Of a stretch of DNA of 64,000 bases, positions 38,978-48,292 are shown piece after piece. The position numbers and the translations under genes are program-made. The stretch comes from Mangrovimicrobium sp033283265 (GTDB lineage: Bacteria > Pseudomonadota > Gammaproteobacteria > Pseudomonadales > Halieaceae), in the NCBI GenBank assembly GCA_033283265.1, contig JAWMQN010000001.1:1488001-1552000 (forward strand), written 5' to 3'. The notes under the pieces were generated by a model that had not been told where the DNA came from, searched no databases, and saw nothing but the letters and a program-made list of their open reading frames with translations. Each line of letters opens with the position of its first letter. Position 1 is the stretch's first letter.

Positions 38978-40096
38978 TCACCCCCGCAGCACCCCCACCT
39001 CCCCCGCATTCTCCCGCTGCAGGGTCCGGTGCAAAAACCGCTCCGCCCGCTGCCGCGCCGAGGCACTGCTGGCAAAACGGCTCTCGAGGAAAGCGTGAGT
39101 CGCCAGGTTGGTGAACATGTGCTGCCGCGCGGCCTTCATCGCCACTGGCACCAGCGGCTTGGTCAGGGGGGCGATATCCTCCTCCGGTTCGACCACGCCG
39201 ACAGCACTGCCACCGAGGTCAGCGACAAAATCCCAGGGACGCTTGTCGATATTTCGCCGCAGCATGGAACAGGCCAGACTGTCGGGGTTCTTCATCAGCC
39301 GCATCACCGTCGAAGCGGGCTGGGCGAAACCGGTGTGGGAAGCGCGCTGCAGGCGAACCAGGGTGGCGTCCTGGATCGCGTCAAAGGCTGGCAGGGCGTG
39401 ATCGTCGTAGTGCACGATGGAGTCGGAGTCACCGTAAACCAGCAGGGCTGGCGTGGTGTTGTCGCGGAAGAAATCCGCCGACAACATGGACGTCGGCCCG
39501 GCGATCGCGATCACCGCCCCGATTCGGCTGTCCCGCCAGTCGCGGTGATAGGTGGCGAGCAGCGACGTCAGCGCGCCGAAAGACAGTCCGACCAGAGCGA
39601 TCCGGTTGGGGTCGATGGACCCGTAGAGGCTGTCATCCGGGTCGCTGTTGCGCGCCAGCAGGTAGTCGATCAGCGCGCTGATGTCCCCCGGCTGGTTGAC
39701 GATGTCAGGGGCGTGCGGCTTGCCTGCCGCCCGCCGCCCGGTCAGGGGAAAGTCGAGCGCCGCCACGTTGTAGCCATGGCTGGCAAGAAATTTTGCCAGA
39801 TAAAGCGCCTCTCGACGGTAGGACATGAACCCGTGGTTGTAGATCACCAGCGGCCGGCCCGCTGTCTTTACCAGCGGCCGCCACAGTTCCCCCGGCAGAT
39901 CGCGGCAGGGGCGTGCCGGGTTGCCCCGGTAGGCGGGCGTCGCGCGGCTGTGATCGCGCAGGCGGAAACGCTGGTTGAAAACAGTCGCCCGGCCGAACTC
40001 GCTGCGCGAACGACTGCTGCGACCGCAGGGAGTGGATTTACCGGGTACGTTGAAAAAATAATAGGCACCGGCGGCGAGGGTCGAAAAGTAGGGCAT
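38978..40096 (-). CDS. Alpha/beta hydrolase (dienelactone hydrolase/lipase-like)
   Basis: A 372-residue alpha/beta hydrolase. The oxyanion region is RPLVIYNHGFMSYRREALYLAKFLASHGYNVAALDFP, the nucleophile elbow is VGLSFGA, the acidic residue is in LVYGDSDSIVHYD, and the His is in RASHTGFAQP. The layout resembles chlorophyllase/dienelactone hydrolase-like esterases. The ATG at 40096 was chosen because the conserved region begins soon after; the frame stays open upstream. It is divergent from another alpha/beta hydrolase at 40222, so the two may share a regulatory region. The substrate is unknown, probably an ester. Confidence 0.8.
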   Translation of the reverse strand: MPYFSTLAAGAYYFFNVPGKSTPCGRSSRSRSEFGRATVFNQRFRLRDHSRATPAYRGNPARPCRDLPGELWRPLVKTAGRPLVIYNHGFMSYRREALYLAKFLASHGYNVAALDFPLTGRRAAGKPHAPDIVNQPGDISALIDYLLARNSDPDDSLYGSIDPNRIALVGLSFGALTSLLATYHRDWRDSRIGAVIAIAGPTSMLSADFFRDNTTPALLVYGDSDSIVHYDDHALPAFDAIQDATLVRLQRASHTGFAQPASTVMRLMKNPDSLACSMLRRNIDKRPWDFVADLGGSAVGVVEPEEDIAPLTKPLVPVAMKAARQHMFTNLATHAFLESRFASSASARQRAERFLHRTLQRENAGEVGVLRG

Positions 40097-40221
40097 GGCA
40101 AATTGTTTTACTGTTATTGTTGTTCTCGGGCCGTGCTGGAGGCGTGCATCCGGCGACCAGCCCTGTTCACTGGCGATACTAACAGCTTGGAAGCGGGCAT
40201 CCAACCGGGGGGAAGACCCAC

Positions 40222-41625
40222 ATGCATAACCTGAAAACCATCTGCGCGTGGCTGCCCTTGCTGGCCGGAATGGGCCTGCTCCTGCCTGCATCCCGGCACG
40301 GCACGGGGACACTCCTGCTGGCACTGCTCCCCGCAGTATTGCTGATCAGCGGTGGCATACGCTCGCTGTTGTTTCCCGATCTCCGGGCGCCGCAGATCTC
40401 CGCCATCGGCAGCGTGGCCGGCGCGCTGCTGGCGCTGCCCCTGGGCCTGGCCGGGGGAGCCGAGCTGGGACTGGTCGCCCTCGCCCTATCGCTGCTCGGG
40501 CTGTTGTCCTCCGGCTGGTTCAGCATCCGCCAGCAACCGCCGCTGGACGGTGTCCCCGCGCCGCGGGCCAATCCGCTCTACTGTCTGCAGGTAGCACTCG
40601 ACAACACGATCAGCGGCTTCATGGCCGCCCTCACCCCGGACACCGACCTGAACACGACCCGCGCCGCGGTCGCCGAGGCACAGGCCGCTCACGACCTGCT
40701 CGCCGCAGGTGGCTACCTCGCCGACCCGGCCAGCTTCCACAGCCAGCCACCCCCGGTGGAAGAAACCCGCCTGGTGCCACTGAAGGTCGCCGGGACGAAC
40801 TGCGAGCACCTGCAGTTCGAGAGCGGCTTCGAAGTGCTGGCCGGACTCCCCGGCGCCGAGCGCTGGTCCAGCTATGAGGAGAACCACACCTGCCACGCGC
40901 TCCTGCTGCGCGCAGCGGAGCCGGCGCCCTGGCTAGTCTGCGTACACGGTTTCGGCATGGGCGACTACCAGCGTGATTTCAAGGCCTTTCGCGCCGCCGA
41001 GCTACACCGCGAACAGGGCGTCAATATCGCCCTGTTCACCCTGCCGGTACACGGGCCGCGTTCACCGGCGGGCTTCAACGGAGAAAAATTCTTCGGTGCC
41101 TCGATTCTCGATTTCATCCACGGCGTCAGCCACGCAGTGTGGGACCTGCGTCGCCTGATCGGCTGGCTGCGCAGCGACGCCAGGGCCACCTCGGTCGGCG
41201 TACTGGGGCTGTCGCTCGGCGGTTACACCAGTGCCGTGCTGGCGGCGGTAGAGGATGACCTCGCCTGTGCCATCGTCGGCGTCCCCCCAACCGACATGGT
41301 GGCCCACCGCCACTACCTGGACAGCCCCTACCAGGCCCGGTTGGCGCGTATTGCCGGGGTCAGCGATGAACTCGAGCGCGAGGTCTACCGCGTGGTCGCG
41401 CCCCTGCAGCTGGCGCCCCAGGTCGTTCGGGAGCGGCGCTACATGTTCGCCGCCACCGGCGACCAGTTCGTCCCCCTGGAACAGGTCCAGGCGCTGTGGC
41501 AGCACTGGGGGCAACCGCAGATCAGCTGGTGCACCGGCGGCCACGTGAGCGCACTGCTGCAGCGCGCCCCGCGCCAGCTCATCGACCGCGCCGTGGCGGA
41601 ATCCCTGGCACCCTGGCGGAACTGA
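40222..41625 (+). CDS. Membrane-anchored alpha/beta hydrolase
   Basis: A 467-residue protein with several N-terminal hydrophobic segments (about residues 10-26, 30-48, 58-95) followed by a hydrolase domain. The oxyanion stretch is WLVCVHGFGMGDYQRDF, the nucleophile is in VLGLSLGGYTSA, the acid is in FAATGDQFVP and the catalytic His in CTGGHVSALL. It diverges from the hydrolase at 38978-40096 and converges on the WS/DGAT gene. It may act on a lipid or wax ester near the inner membrane, which fits the neighbouring acyltransferase, but this is inference. Confidence 0.8.
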   Translation: MHNLKTICAWLPLLAGMGLLLPASRHGTGTLLLALLPAVLLISGGIRSLLFPDLRAPQISAIGSVAGALLALPLGLAGGAELGLVALALSLLGLLSSGWFSIRQQPPLDGVPAPRANPLYCLQVALDNTISGFMAALTPDTDLNTTRAAVAEAQAAHDLLAAGGYLADPASFHSQPPPVEETRLVPLKVAGTNCEHLQFESGFEVLAGLPGAERWSSYEENHTCHALLLRAAEPAPWLVCVHGFGMGDYQRDFKAFRAAELHREQGVNIALFTLPVHGPRSPAGFNGEKFFGASILDFIHGVSHAVWDLRRLIGWLRSDARATSVGVLGLSLGGYTSAVLAAVEDDLACAIVGVPPTDMVAHRHYLDSPYQARLARIAGVSDELEREVYRVVAPLQLAPQVVRERRYMFAATGDQFVPLEQVQALWQHWGQPQISWCTGGHVSALLQRAPRQLIDRAVAESLAPWRN

Positions 41626-41636
41626 GGTCGCCGGGC

Positions 41637-43052
41637 CTAGCCGCCACTGCCCTGCGCTGCCGCTACCACATCATCAATCCCCCGCTGCAGGCACTCACGG
41701 TACAGGTCCGGGTCCGGCAGGAGATCCCGGCAGGCGGTAAAGGAAAAAATGAACTCGCCGTTGTAACTGCCGACACAGTGCAGCACCGCGCTGCCGTCCA
41801 TCAGCGGCGGACTGCCGAACATGTGCACCACGCGCGCACCGAGAAAATAGATCGGCTCCAGCGGGCCGGGCACATTGGTCACCATGGTGTTACAGAAACT
41901 GGTGGAGCGCGTCACCATTAGCGGCATTACCCTCGCGGCCGCGCCGACCAGCGCCCCGGGCAGATTGTGGACGACATCCAGCAGGACATTCATTACCACC
42001 CCCTCCTGCATCGCCTTCATCTTTTTCGTGTCGCCGGTAATCGCCGCCAGGCGCTGCAGCGGGTCGGCGATATCCGTGTGCAGTGATATCCGGGTGATCA
42101 TGATCTGGTTGCCACCCCCGGCAGCCTGGTCCGGCGTGCGGGTCGACACCGGCACCACCGTCACCAGGGGTAGCGCCACCTGCTCTCCCAGCGTTTCGAA
42201 GTAGCGCAACATGCCCTGGGCGATCATCGCCAGGCAGACATCGTTGATCGTGGCCCCCTCGACAGCCCGGCGCACCATTTTCAGGTCCTCGAGCGGGTGA
42301 ACCAGGAAATCCACGATGCGGTGAGAAGAAATATTGGCGTTGAGTGAGGTCACCGGCGCTTCCAGCGTGAAATCGCCCTCACTGCGGATTTCGCGATAGC
42401 CCGCGTTCACCAGCGCGCGGGCATTGGCCAGCAGCTTGCGGGAAATCGCCAGGGGCTTGCGGATACTGTTGACAGCCGCCCTTGTGATCAACTCCCGGTT
42501 ACCGGGTACGGACTCCGGCTGCCAGTCATCGGGCAGCTTTTTGGGTTTCTTGCGCGGCGTGTCGGCATGGATTGCGTTGATCAGCGCCACCCCCGTCTGG
42601 CCATCGATCGCGCAGTGGTGAATCTTCAACACCATGGCGAAGCAACCAGGCGGCAGGCCTTCAAGGCTGTCCAGCCCTTCGATGATATTGATTTCCCAGG
42701 GCGAACGCGTGAGGTCGAGGGGACGGGAAATCAGTCGTGAGACCTGAGTGCGAAACTGTTGCCAGTTTCCCGGCCGGGGCAACGCCAGGTGGCGGATGTG
42801 GTACTCGAGATCGAAATCCTCATCCTCGATCCAGTAGGGGTAGTCGAGATCCAGTGGTACACGGACAATCCTGCGCCGGAAGCTATCGGCTGCCGGCAGC
42901 GAGCGGCGCACGGCCTCGAGGATGTCCTCGAAGCCCGGGGGGCGCCCGGGACAGGTCGACGGGTCGTAGATGGAAACGGTCGAGACATGAAACGGGGTAT
43001 GGGCGGACTCGAGAAACAGCAGTGCTGCGTCAATGGGATTGAACTGGTGCAT
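41637..43052 (-). CDS. Wax ester synthase/diacylglycerol acyltransferase (WS/DGAT)
   Basis: A 471-residue bifunctional WS/DGAT that transfers acyl groups from acyl-CoA to fatty alcohols or diacylglycerol, forming storage lipids at the membrane. The catalytic motif HHxxxDG is present as His145, His146, Asp150, Gly151 (KIHHCAIDGQTG), and the C-terminal domain has TNVPGPLEPIYFLGARV with the conserved NVPGP. The start at 43052 follows AAGGA and gives the family's MHQFNPIDAALLFLES beginning; the frame remains open upstream. Its neighbours suggest a lipid-turnover context. Regulation is not evident. Confidence 0.93.
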   Translation of the reverse strand: MHQFNPIDAALLFLESAHTPFHVSTVSIYDPSTCPGRPPGFEDILEAVRRSLPAADSFRRRIVRVPLDLDYPYWIEDEDFDLEYHIRHLALPRPGNWQQFRTQVSRLISRPLDLTRSPWEINIIEGLDSLEGLPPGCFAMVLKIHHCAIDGQTGVALINAIHADTPRKKPKKLPDDWQPESVPGNRELITRAAVNSIRKPLAISRKLLANARALVNAGYREIRSEGDFTLEAPVTSLNANISSHRIVDFLVHPLEDLKMVRRAVEGATINDVCLAMIAQGMLRYFETLGEQVALPLVTVVPVSTRTPDQAAGGGNQIMITRISLHTDIADPLQRLAAITGDTKKMKAMQEGVVMNVLLDVVHNLPGALVGAAARVMPLMVTRSTSFCNTMVTNVPGPLEPIYFLGARVVHMFGSPPLMDGSAVLHCVGSYNGEFIFSFTACRDLLPDPDLYRECLQRGIDDVVAAAQGSGG

Positions 43053-43182
43053 ATTATTATCCTTGTTCAAGCGCTTGCGGACGGGGCACTCAAGGGTGCC
43101 CTCAACCGAGTATAGCCGCCCGCTGGGCAGGGGCCCGGGCACCCGGCGACGCGCTGCCCGGGCGCTTGCTCACAGGGACAGT

Positions 43183-45510
43183 TCAGCGCAGCGGCGGTTG
43201 CGGGTAGTCCTGCGCAAACTGCTTGCAGAGGTCGATGGCCCCGGTGGCCCGGTCGTAGATGCCCTTCCACAGAAACGACATCCCGCCGGTGGCCACGGCC
43301 GCCCCGGCGGTCAGCAGCGTACTGGTCTCGTTGAACCCTACCCTGGGCTGGGCCAGGGTGCCCTCCAGGGAGACGAAGGGCGTGACGAACATGTCCGCGC
43401 TCACCCCGACGCCCTCCCGCGGCTTGGTGTTGAACTCGATATTGAGCTTCTCGCTATGCAGGTCCAGCTCGCCGCCGGCCACCACCTTCAACTTGTCACT
43501 CTGCATCGCCATCGGCTCGATGCTGACCATGCCACTGGCGACCTTGGCCTGCACTGTCCCGCACTGCAACTGCATTTTCGGGTTGGTCTTCGCGAAGGGA
43601 TTCAGGGCGGACACCAGTTGCGCGAGGATATCGCCGGAGAACTTTTCCACCAGGCTGTTGGCGAGCACTCCGGGGCCGATGGTGAGCAGGGCGGAGCCAT
43701 TGCTGCCCGCCGCCAGTGCCCTGGCGCTTGCGCCGGAAGACTGCAGGTCGAGGGTCAGGCTGAGCGGCGGGATGTCGCTGCTGCTCGCCACCTCGCCGGA
43801 AAGCAGGTTGACCCGCAGGTCGCGCAGCTGGTTCTGCAGCGCCACCTCGGCCCCCTCCTCCGTGGTTTTCAGCGTGAGCCGGTTGCGGCCGACACCGCCA
43901 TCGGCGGTGCGGAAGTCCGTGTTCAGCTGCAAGGTGCCCTGGCTCAACTGCAAATCGAGCTGCACCGCGCTGAAGGCCAGGGCTTCGGTAAGCAGGTCGT
44001 CGATCTGCCAGTCCAGCTCGACCTCCTTGCCCTGCAGGGCGTCGAAGGGCAGCGGCTCCTCGCTGAAGACATAGCGCCCACCAGGCGCGGCGCTGGCGGC
44101 CGGGGAGTTGGGATCGGGCGCCGCCGCGGCGGGCCCGAGCAATTGCGGCAGGTCGATGCGCTTCGATTGCAGGCTGGCGGTGATGGCACCACCCTCGCCG
44201 CTGGCCAGCGCAGCCCGGCCGCTGATATCGCTGTCGCCCAGCACCAGGTGGAGGGGATCGGCGCTGAAGCCGGCCGGAGAAGAGTCGACTGTGGCATCCA
44301 GCTGGAACGGCAGTGCCGGCAGCTCGCCGTTCCACTGCGACGCCAGTGCACCGCCGGCCTTGATTTCGAGGGTGCTCGGCCCCGCCTGCCCGGCGAGACG
44401 CCCCGCGGCCTCGACACGGGTATCGCCGCTGGTGAGGATCAGCGACCTGATCTCCAGCAGCCCGGCATCCAGGCCCAGCGTGGTATCGAGTTCCAGGGGC
44501 TGCGCCGGCAGCCCCTCGACCGCCAGCATGGCGCCGAGGGTGGCGAGGCTGGCGAGCTGGCCCTGGATGTGCAGGGCTTCCGCGCTGCCCTCGATACTGG
44601 CCCCGAGCGCGAGTTCGCCCAGGCTGCCCTGCGCCGTACCGGCCACGGAGCCGTCGCCCAGTTGCAGGTCCACGTCGAACTGGGTCGCCCCGTTGACGCT
44701 GAGCGGGACGGCGAAGCGGTCGAGCAAGAGCTGCAGCTCGCTGGCCTGCACCTGCAGGGTGAGATGCTCCACACCACTTTCCGGCTGTGCCCGCTGCCCC
44801 GCCACCACGACTTGCGTCGCTCCCAGCGCCAGCGCCAGGTCGTAGTGCAGCGCGCCGGTGGCGGCGACCTGCTGGCGGGTGTCGAACTCGCCGGCAATGC
44901 TGAAGGCCAGGTCGTCGGCCTGCCCCTTGCCGGAGAGCAGCTGCCGGTCATCGGCGTCCGCCGTCAGTTCCAGCGCGGCCAGCTGGTAGATTTTTTCTTC
45001 GCCGCCACTGCGCTGGCGCAGGCGCAAATTCTCCAGCAGCGCCCGGTCGATGATCAGTCCGGTGCCCGTCGGCGGCGGCTCGACCGCCACCGGCTCATCC
45101 GCATCGCTGCTGTCGGCAGCGGGAAAATCCCAGTTGCTGGTGCCCGCGGCGTCGCTCTCAAGCAGGATGTCGACCTGCCGCAACTCGAGGTCGCGGATCA
45201 GCAGCGGCCCGCGCCACAGCGAGCGGGTGGCGATGCGCAGCGAAGCGCGGCCGACGCTGGCCATGGTCGGCTCGCTGCCCCAGTCGGCATTGGCGACGCT
45301 GACATCGCCGATGGCGAAATACAGCTCCGGCCACAGGTCGACATCCAACTCGCCGTCGATGCGCACCTCGCGGTCGATGGCATTGCCGACCAGCGCCGCG
45401 ATCCGCTCCCGGTATGCGCCGAGATCGGCAAATTGCAGGTAGGCCAGTGCAACGCCACACAGGAGCAGGAGGGCAAACAGGAGGGCACAGAGAAAGGTCA
45501 GGAATTTCAT
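43183..45510 (-). CDS. AsmA-family envelope protein
   Basis: A 775-residue AsmA-like protein with a single N-terminal membrane segment (residues 4-24) and a long periplasmic beta-rich body. The start VGNAIDREVRIDGELDVDLWPELYFAIGDVSVANADWG is the AsmA domain, and the C-terminal part (GPGVLANSLVEKFSGDILAQLVSALNPF; TKPREGVGVSADMFVTPFVSLEGTLAQP) matches the AsmA/TamB-like repeating fold. These bridge proteins are thought to move phospholipid between membranes. Gene length and order are normal. It lies 122 bases downstream of pepN on the same strand. Confidence 0.9.
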   Translation of the reverse strand: MKFLTFLCALLFALLLLCGVALAYLQFADLGAYRERIAALVGNAIDREVRIDGELDVDLWPELYFAIGDVSVANADWGSEPTMASVGRASLRIATRSLWRGPLLIRDLELRQVDILLESDAAGTSNWDFPAADSSDADEPVAVEPPPTGTGLIIDRALLENLRLRQRSGGEEKIYQLAALELTADADDRQLLSGKGQADDLAFSIAGEFDTRQQVAATGALHYDLALALGATQVVVAGQRAQPESGVEHLTLQVQASELQLLLDRFAVPLSVNGATQFDVDLQLGDGSVAGTAQGSLGELALGASIEGSAEALHIQGQLASLATLGAMLAVEGLPAQPLELDTTLGLDAGLLEIRSLILTSGDTRVEAAGRLAGQAGPSTLEIKAGGALASQWNGELPALPFQLDATVDSSPAGFSADPLHLVLGDSDISGRAALASGEGGAITASLQSKRIDLPQLLGPAAAAPDPNSPAASAAPGGRYVFSEEPLPFDALQGKEVELDWQIDDLLTEALAFSAVQLDLQLSQGTLQLNTDFRTADGGVGRNRLTLKTTEEGAEVALQNQLRDLRVNLLSGEVASSSDIPPLSLTLDLQSSGASARALAAGSNGSALLTIGPGVLANSLVEKFSGDILAQLVSALNPFAKTNPKMQLQCGTVQAKVASGMVSIEPMAMQSDKLKVVAGGELDLHSEKLNIEFNTKPREGVGVSADMFVTPFVSLEGTLAQPRVGFNETSTLLTAGAAVATGGMSFLWKGIYDRATGAIDLCKQFAQDYPQPPLR

Positions 45511-45632
45511 CGGGCGGGTCTGGTGGCGGCTGGCGGTCGTCGGGGGCTAGGTCGACTATCAGTGTAGTGCGGCCCGGCCATCCCTGCGCAGGTCCCGGGC
45601 CCATGCCCCCGGGACCGTGCACAAGGCTGCGC

Positions 45633-48284
45633 CTAGAGCGACTTGCTCACCAGTTCGTAGACATCCGGCGACAGGTCTTCCAGATCGGCGAGACGCTGCA
45701 GCTCCGCGCGCATCAGTTCGGCCCGGCCCCGGTAGCGGCGCCAGCGGGTCAGCGGCGAGAGGATGCGCGCCGCCAGCTGCGGGTTGCTGCCGTTGAGCTT
45801 CTCCACCACCTCGCCGAGCAGCCGGTAGCCGGCGCCGTCGGCGCGGTGGAACTGCAGCGGGTTCTGGCCGGCAAAGGCGCCGATCAGCGCGCGCACCTTG
45901 TTCGGGTTGCGCAGGTCGAAAGCCGGGTGCTGCATCAACTCGCGCACGCGCTCCACGGCCCCTGCGTCGGCCATCAGCGCCTGCACGGTAAACCACTGGT
46001 TGACCGCCAGGGCCTCGTGCTGCCAGTCCTCGTAGAAACGCTGCATGGGGCCGGTCCAGTCGCCCTCCTCACCGTGGAAGGCCAGGGCGCGCAGCGCGGC
46101 GAGGCGGTCGGTGATGTTGTCCGCGGCGCCGAACTGGTCCCGGGCCAGGCCGAGGTAGTCGCGGTTGGCCGCGGTGAGGTAGTCGAGGCAGACATTGCGC
46201 AGGGCGCGTTTGCCGATCTGCTCGCCGTCCGCCGCGTAGGGCTCAGCCACGGCAAGCGCCTGGTAGCGCTGGCTGAACAGCTCGCGGCACTGCTCGCCGA
46301 CAGCGGCCTTGACCGCTGCGCGGGCGGCGTGGATCTGCGCCACGTCCGCCTCGCCCTCCGCTGCCTGCTCGGCGAGATAGTTGACGCTCGGCAGGGTGAG
46401 CATCTCCGCCACCATGGCGGGCTCGAGGGATTCGTCGGCGAGCAGGTCCGCCGCGGCCTGGGCCAGCAGCGGGTCGACCAGGGCGAGCTGGCCGTCGGCC
46501 ATCTGCCCCTGCACGTCCTCGATAATCCGCCGGGACAGGCTCTGCGCCGCGTCCCAGCGCACGAAGCCGTCGTCGTCGCGGCTCATCAGCTCACGCAGCT
46601 GGCCGCGGCTGTAGGGGTAATCCAGTTTCACCGGCGCGGAGAAACCGCGCAGCAGGGAGGGCACCGGGTGCTCGGGTACCCCCTCGAAGACGAAGGACTG
46701 CTCGGCCTGGTCCACCACCAGTACCTGGTGAGTGTTGTCCTCGGTCTCGAAGTCGGGCTCCTCCCCCGCCACCTGCAGGCGCAGGTTGCCGGCGTCGCCG
46801 AGCAGGCCCATGGCCAGCGGGATGACGAAGGGCTCCTTGTGCGGCTGGCCGGGCGTGGCCGGGCAGCTCTGGCTGACGTGCAGGGTGTAGCTCTGGGCCT
46901 CCTCGTCGTACTCGTCGAAGACCTTGAGCAGCGGCGTGCCGGACTGGGAGTACCAGCGGCGGAACTGGCCGAGGTCGGCGCCGCTGGCGTCCTCCATGGC
47001 CTTGACGAAATCCTCGCAGGTGACCGCCTGGCCGTCGTGTCGGCGGAAGTAGAGGTCGGTACCGGCGCGGAACAGCTCGGGGCCGAGCAGGGTGTGGATC
47101 ATGCGCACCACTTCCGAGCCCTTTTCATACACGGTCAGGGTATAGAAATTGTTGATCTCGATGTAGGCCTCGGGGCGCACCGGGTGGGCCATGGGGCCGG
47201 CGTCCTCGGCGAACTGGGCGGTGCGCAGCAGGGTCACGTCCTCGACCCGCTTGACCGTGCGCGAGCCCATGTCGGAGGAGAACTCCGCGTCGCGGAACAC
47301 GGTGAAGCCCTCCTTCAGGCTGAGCTGGAACCAGTCGCGGCAGGTGACCCGGTTGCCCGACCAGTTGTGGAAGTACTCGTGGGCGACCACGCCCTCCACC
47401 CGCTGGTAGCCGGCGTCGGTGGTGGTGTCCGGGTGGCAGAGCACGCAGGAGGTGTTGAAGATGTTGAGACTCTTGTTTTCCATCGCCCCCATGTTGAAGT
47501 CGTCGACCGCGACGATGTTGAAGACGTCGAGGTCGTAGAGGCGGCCGTAGACTTCCTCGTCCCAGGCCATACTGCGCTTGAGTGAGTCCATGGCGTGGTC
47601 GCACTTGGCCAGGTCCTTCGCCTCGACGTAGAGCCTGAGGGCGACTTCCCGGCCGGAGGCGGTGGTAAAGCTGTCTTCCACGTGCTCCAGGTCGCCGGCC
47701 ACCAGCGCGAACAGGTAGCTGGGCTTGGGGAAGGGGTCGTGCCAGAGCACCTGGCGGCGGCCGTCGTCGAGGGTCTTGTCCTCCAGCAGGTTGCCGTTGG
47801 AGAGCAGCACCGGGTAGCGCGCCGGGTCGGCGCTGATGGTCACGGTGAACACCGACATCACATCGGGCCGGTCGAGGTAGTAGGTGATCTTGCGGAAGCC
47901 CTCAGCCTCACACTGGGTGCAGAACATGCCGCTGGACTTGTACAGGCCTTCCAGGGAGGTATTTTCCTGCGGCCGGATACGGGTGGTCATGCGCAGCACG
48001 CACTGCTCGGGGACCTTGTCGATCACCAGCGAGTCCTCGTCGAGCTCGTATTGCTCCGCGGTGAGATCGTCGAAGTCGATGCCGATGGAGAGCAGCTCCA
48101 GTTGCTGGCCCTGCAGCTTCAGCGGCACGCCGTCCGGGTGCTCCGGCGAGCGCAGCAGGTGCAGGCGGGTGTGGACCAGGGTCTCCTCCTCGCCCAGCTC
48201 GAAATGCAGCTCGGTACGGTTGATCAGGAAGGCCGGCGCGGTGTAGTCCTTCAGGAAGATGGTGCCGGGATTTGCGTCACGCAT
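45633..48284 (-). CDS. pepN: Aminopeptidase N
   Basis: An 883-residue M1 zinc aminopeptidase, removing N-terminal residues from peptides in the cytoplasm. GAMEN is at 266-270 (NMGAMENKSLNIF), the zinc site is HEYFH at His302, Glu303, His306, and the third ligand Glu follows in LSLKEGFTVFRDAEFSSDMGS. The positions agree within a few residues with E. coli PepN. The four-domain length is normal. It starts eight bases after the DUF2797 gene stop on the same strand, so these are likely in one transcript. Confidence 0.96.
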   Translation of the reverse strand: MRDANPGTIFLKDYTAPAFLINRTELHFELGEEETLVHTRLHLLRSPEHPDGVPLKLQGQQLELLSIGIDFDDLTAEQYELDEDSLVIDKVPEQCVLRMTTRIRPQENTSLEGLYKSSGMFCTQCEAEGFRKITYYLDRPDVMSVFTVTISADPARYPVLLSNGNLLEDKTLDDGRRQVLWHDPFPKPSYLFALVAGDLEHVEDSFTTASGREVALRLYVEAKDLAKCDHAMDSLKRSMAWDEEVYGRLYDLDVFNIVAVDDFNMGAMENKSLNIFNTSCVLCHPDTTTDAGYQRVEGVVAHEYFHNWSGNRVTCRDWFQLSLKEGFTVFRDAEFSSDMGSRTVKRVEDVTLLRTAQFAEDAGPMAHPVRPEAYIEINNFYTLTVYEKGSEVVRMIHTLLGPELFRAGTDLYFRRHDGQAVTCEDFVKAMEDASGADLGQFRRWYSQSGTPLLKVFDEYDEEAQSYTLHVSQSCPATPGQPHKEPFVIPLAMGLLGDAGNLRLQVAGEEPDFETEDNTHQVLVVDQAEQSFVFEGVPEHPVPSLLRGFSAPVKLDYPYSRGQLRELMSRDDDGFVRWDAAQSLSRRIIEDVQGQMADGQLALVDPLLAQAAADLLADESLEPAMVAEMLTLPSVNYLAEQAAEGEADVAQIHAARAAVKAAVGEQCRELFSQRYQALAVAEPYAADGEQIGKRALRNVCLDYLTAANRDYLGLARDQFGAADNITDRLAALRALAFHGEEGDWTGPMQRFYEDWQHEALAVNQWFTVQALMADAGAVERVRELMQHPAFDLRNPNKVRALIGAFAGQNPLQFHRADGAGYRLLGEVVEKLNGSNPQLAARILSPLTRWRRYRGRAELMRAELQRLADLEDLSPDVYELVSKSL

Positions 48285-48292
48285 AATTAGCC

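Noticed and set aside
43033..45567. An 844-codon plus-strand frame opposite AsmA
   Set aside because: Antisense shadow of the AsmA-family gene in high-GC DNA; no domain, no ribosome site, low-complexity composition.
45414..47585. A 723-codon plus-strand frame opposite pepN
   Set aside because: Antisense shadow of pepN, which has complete catalytic motifs on the minus strand.
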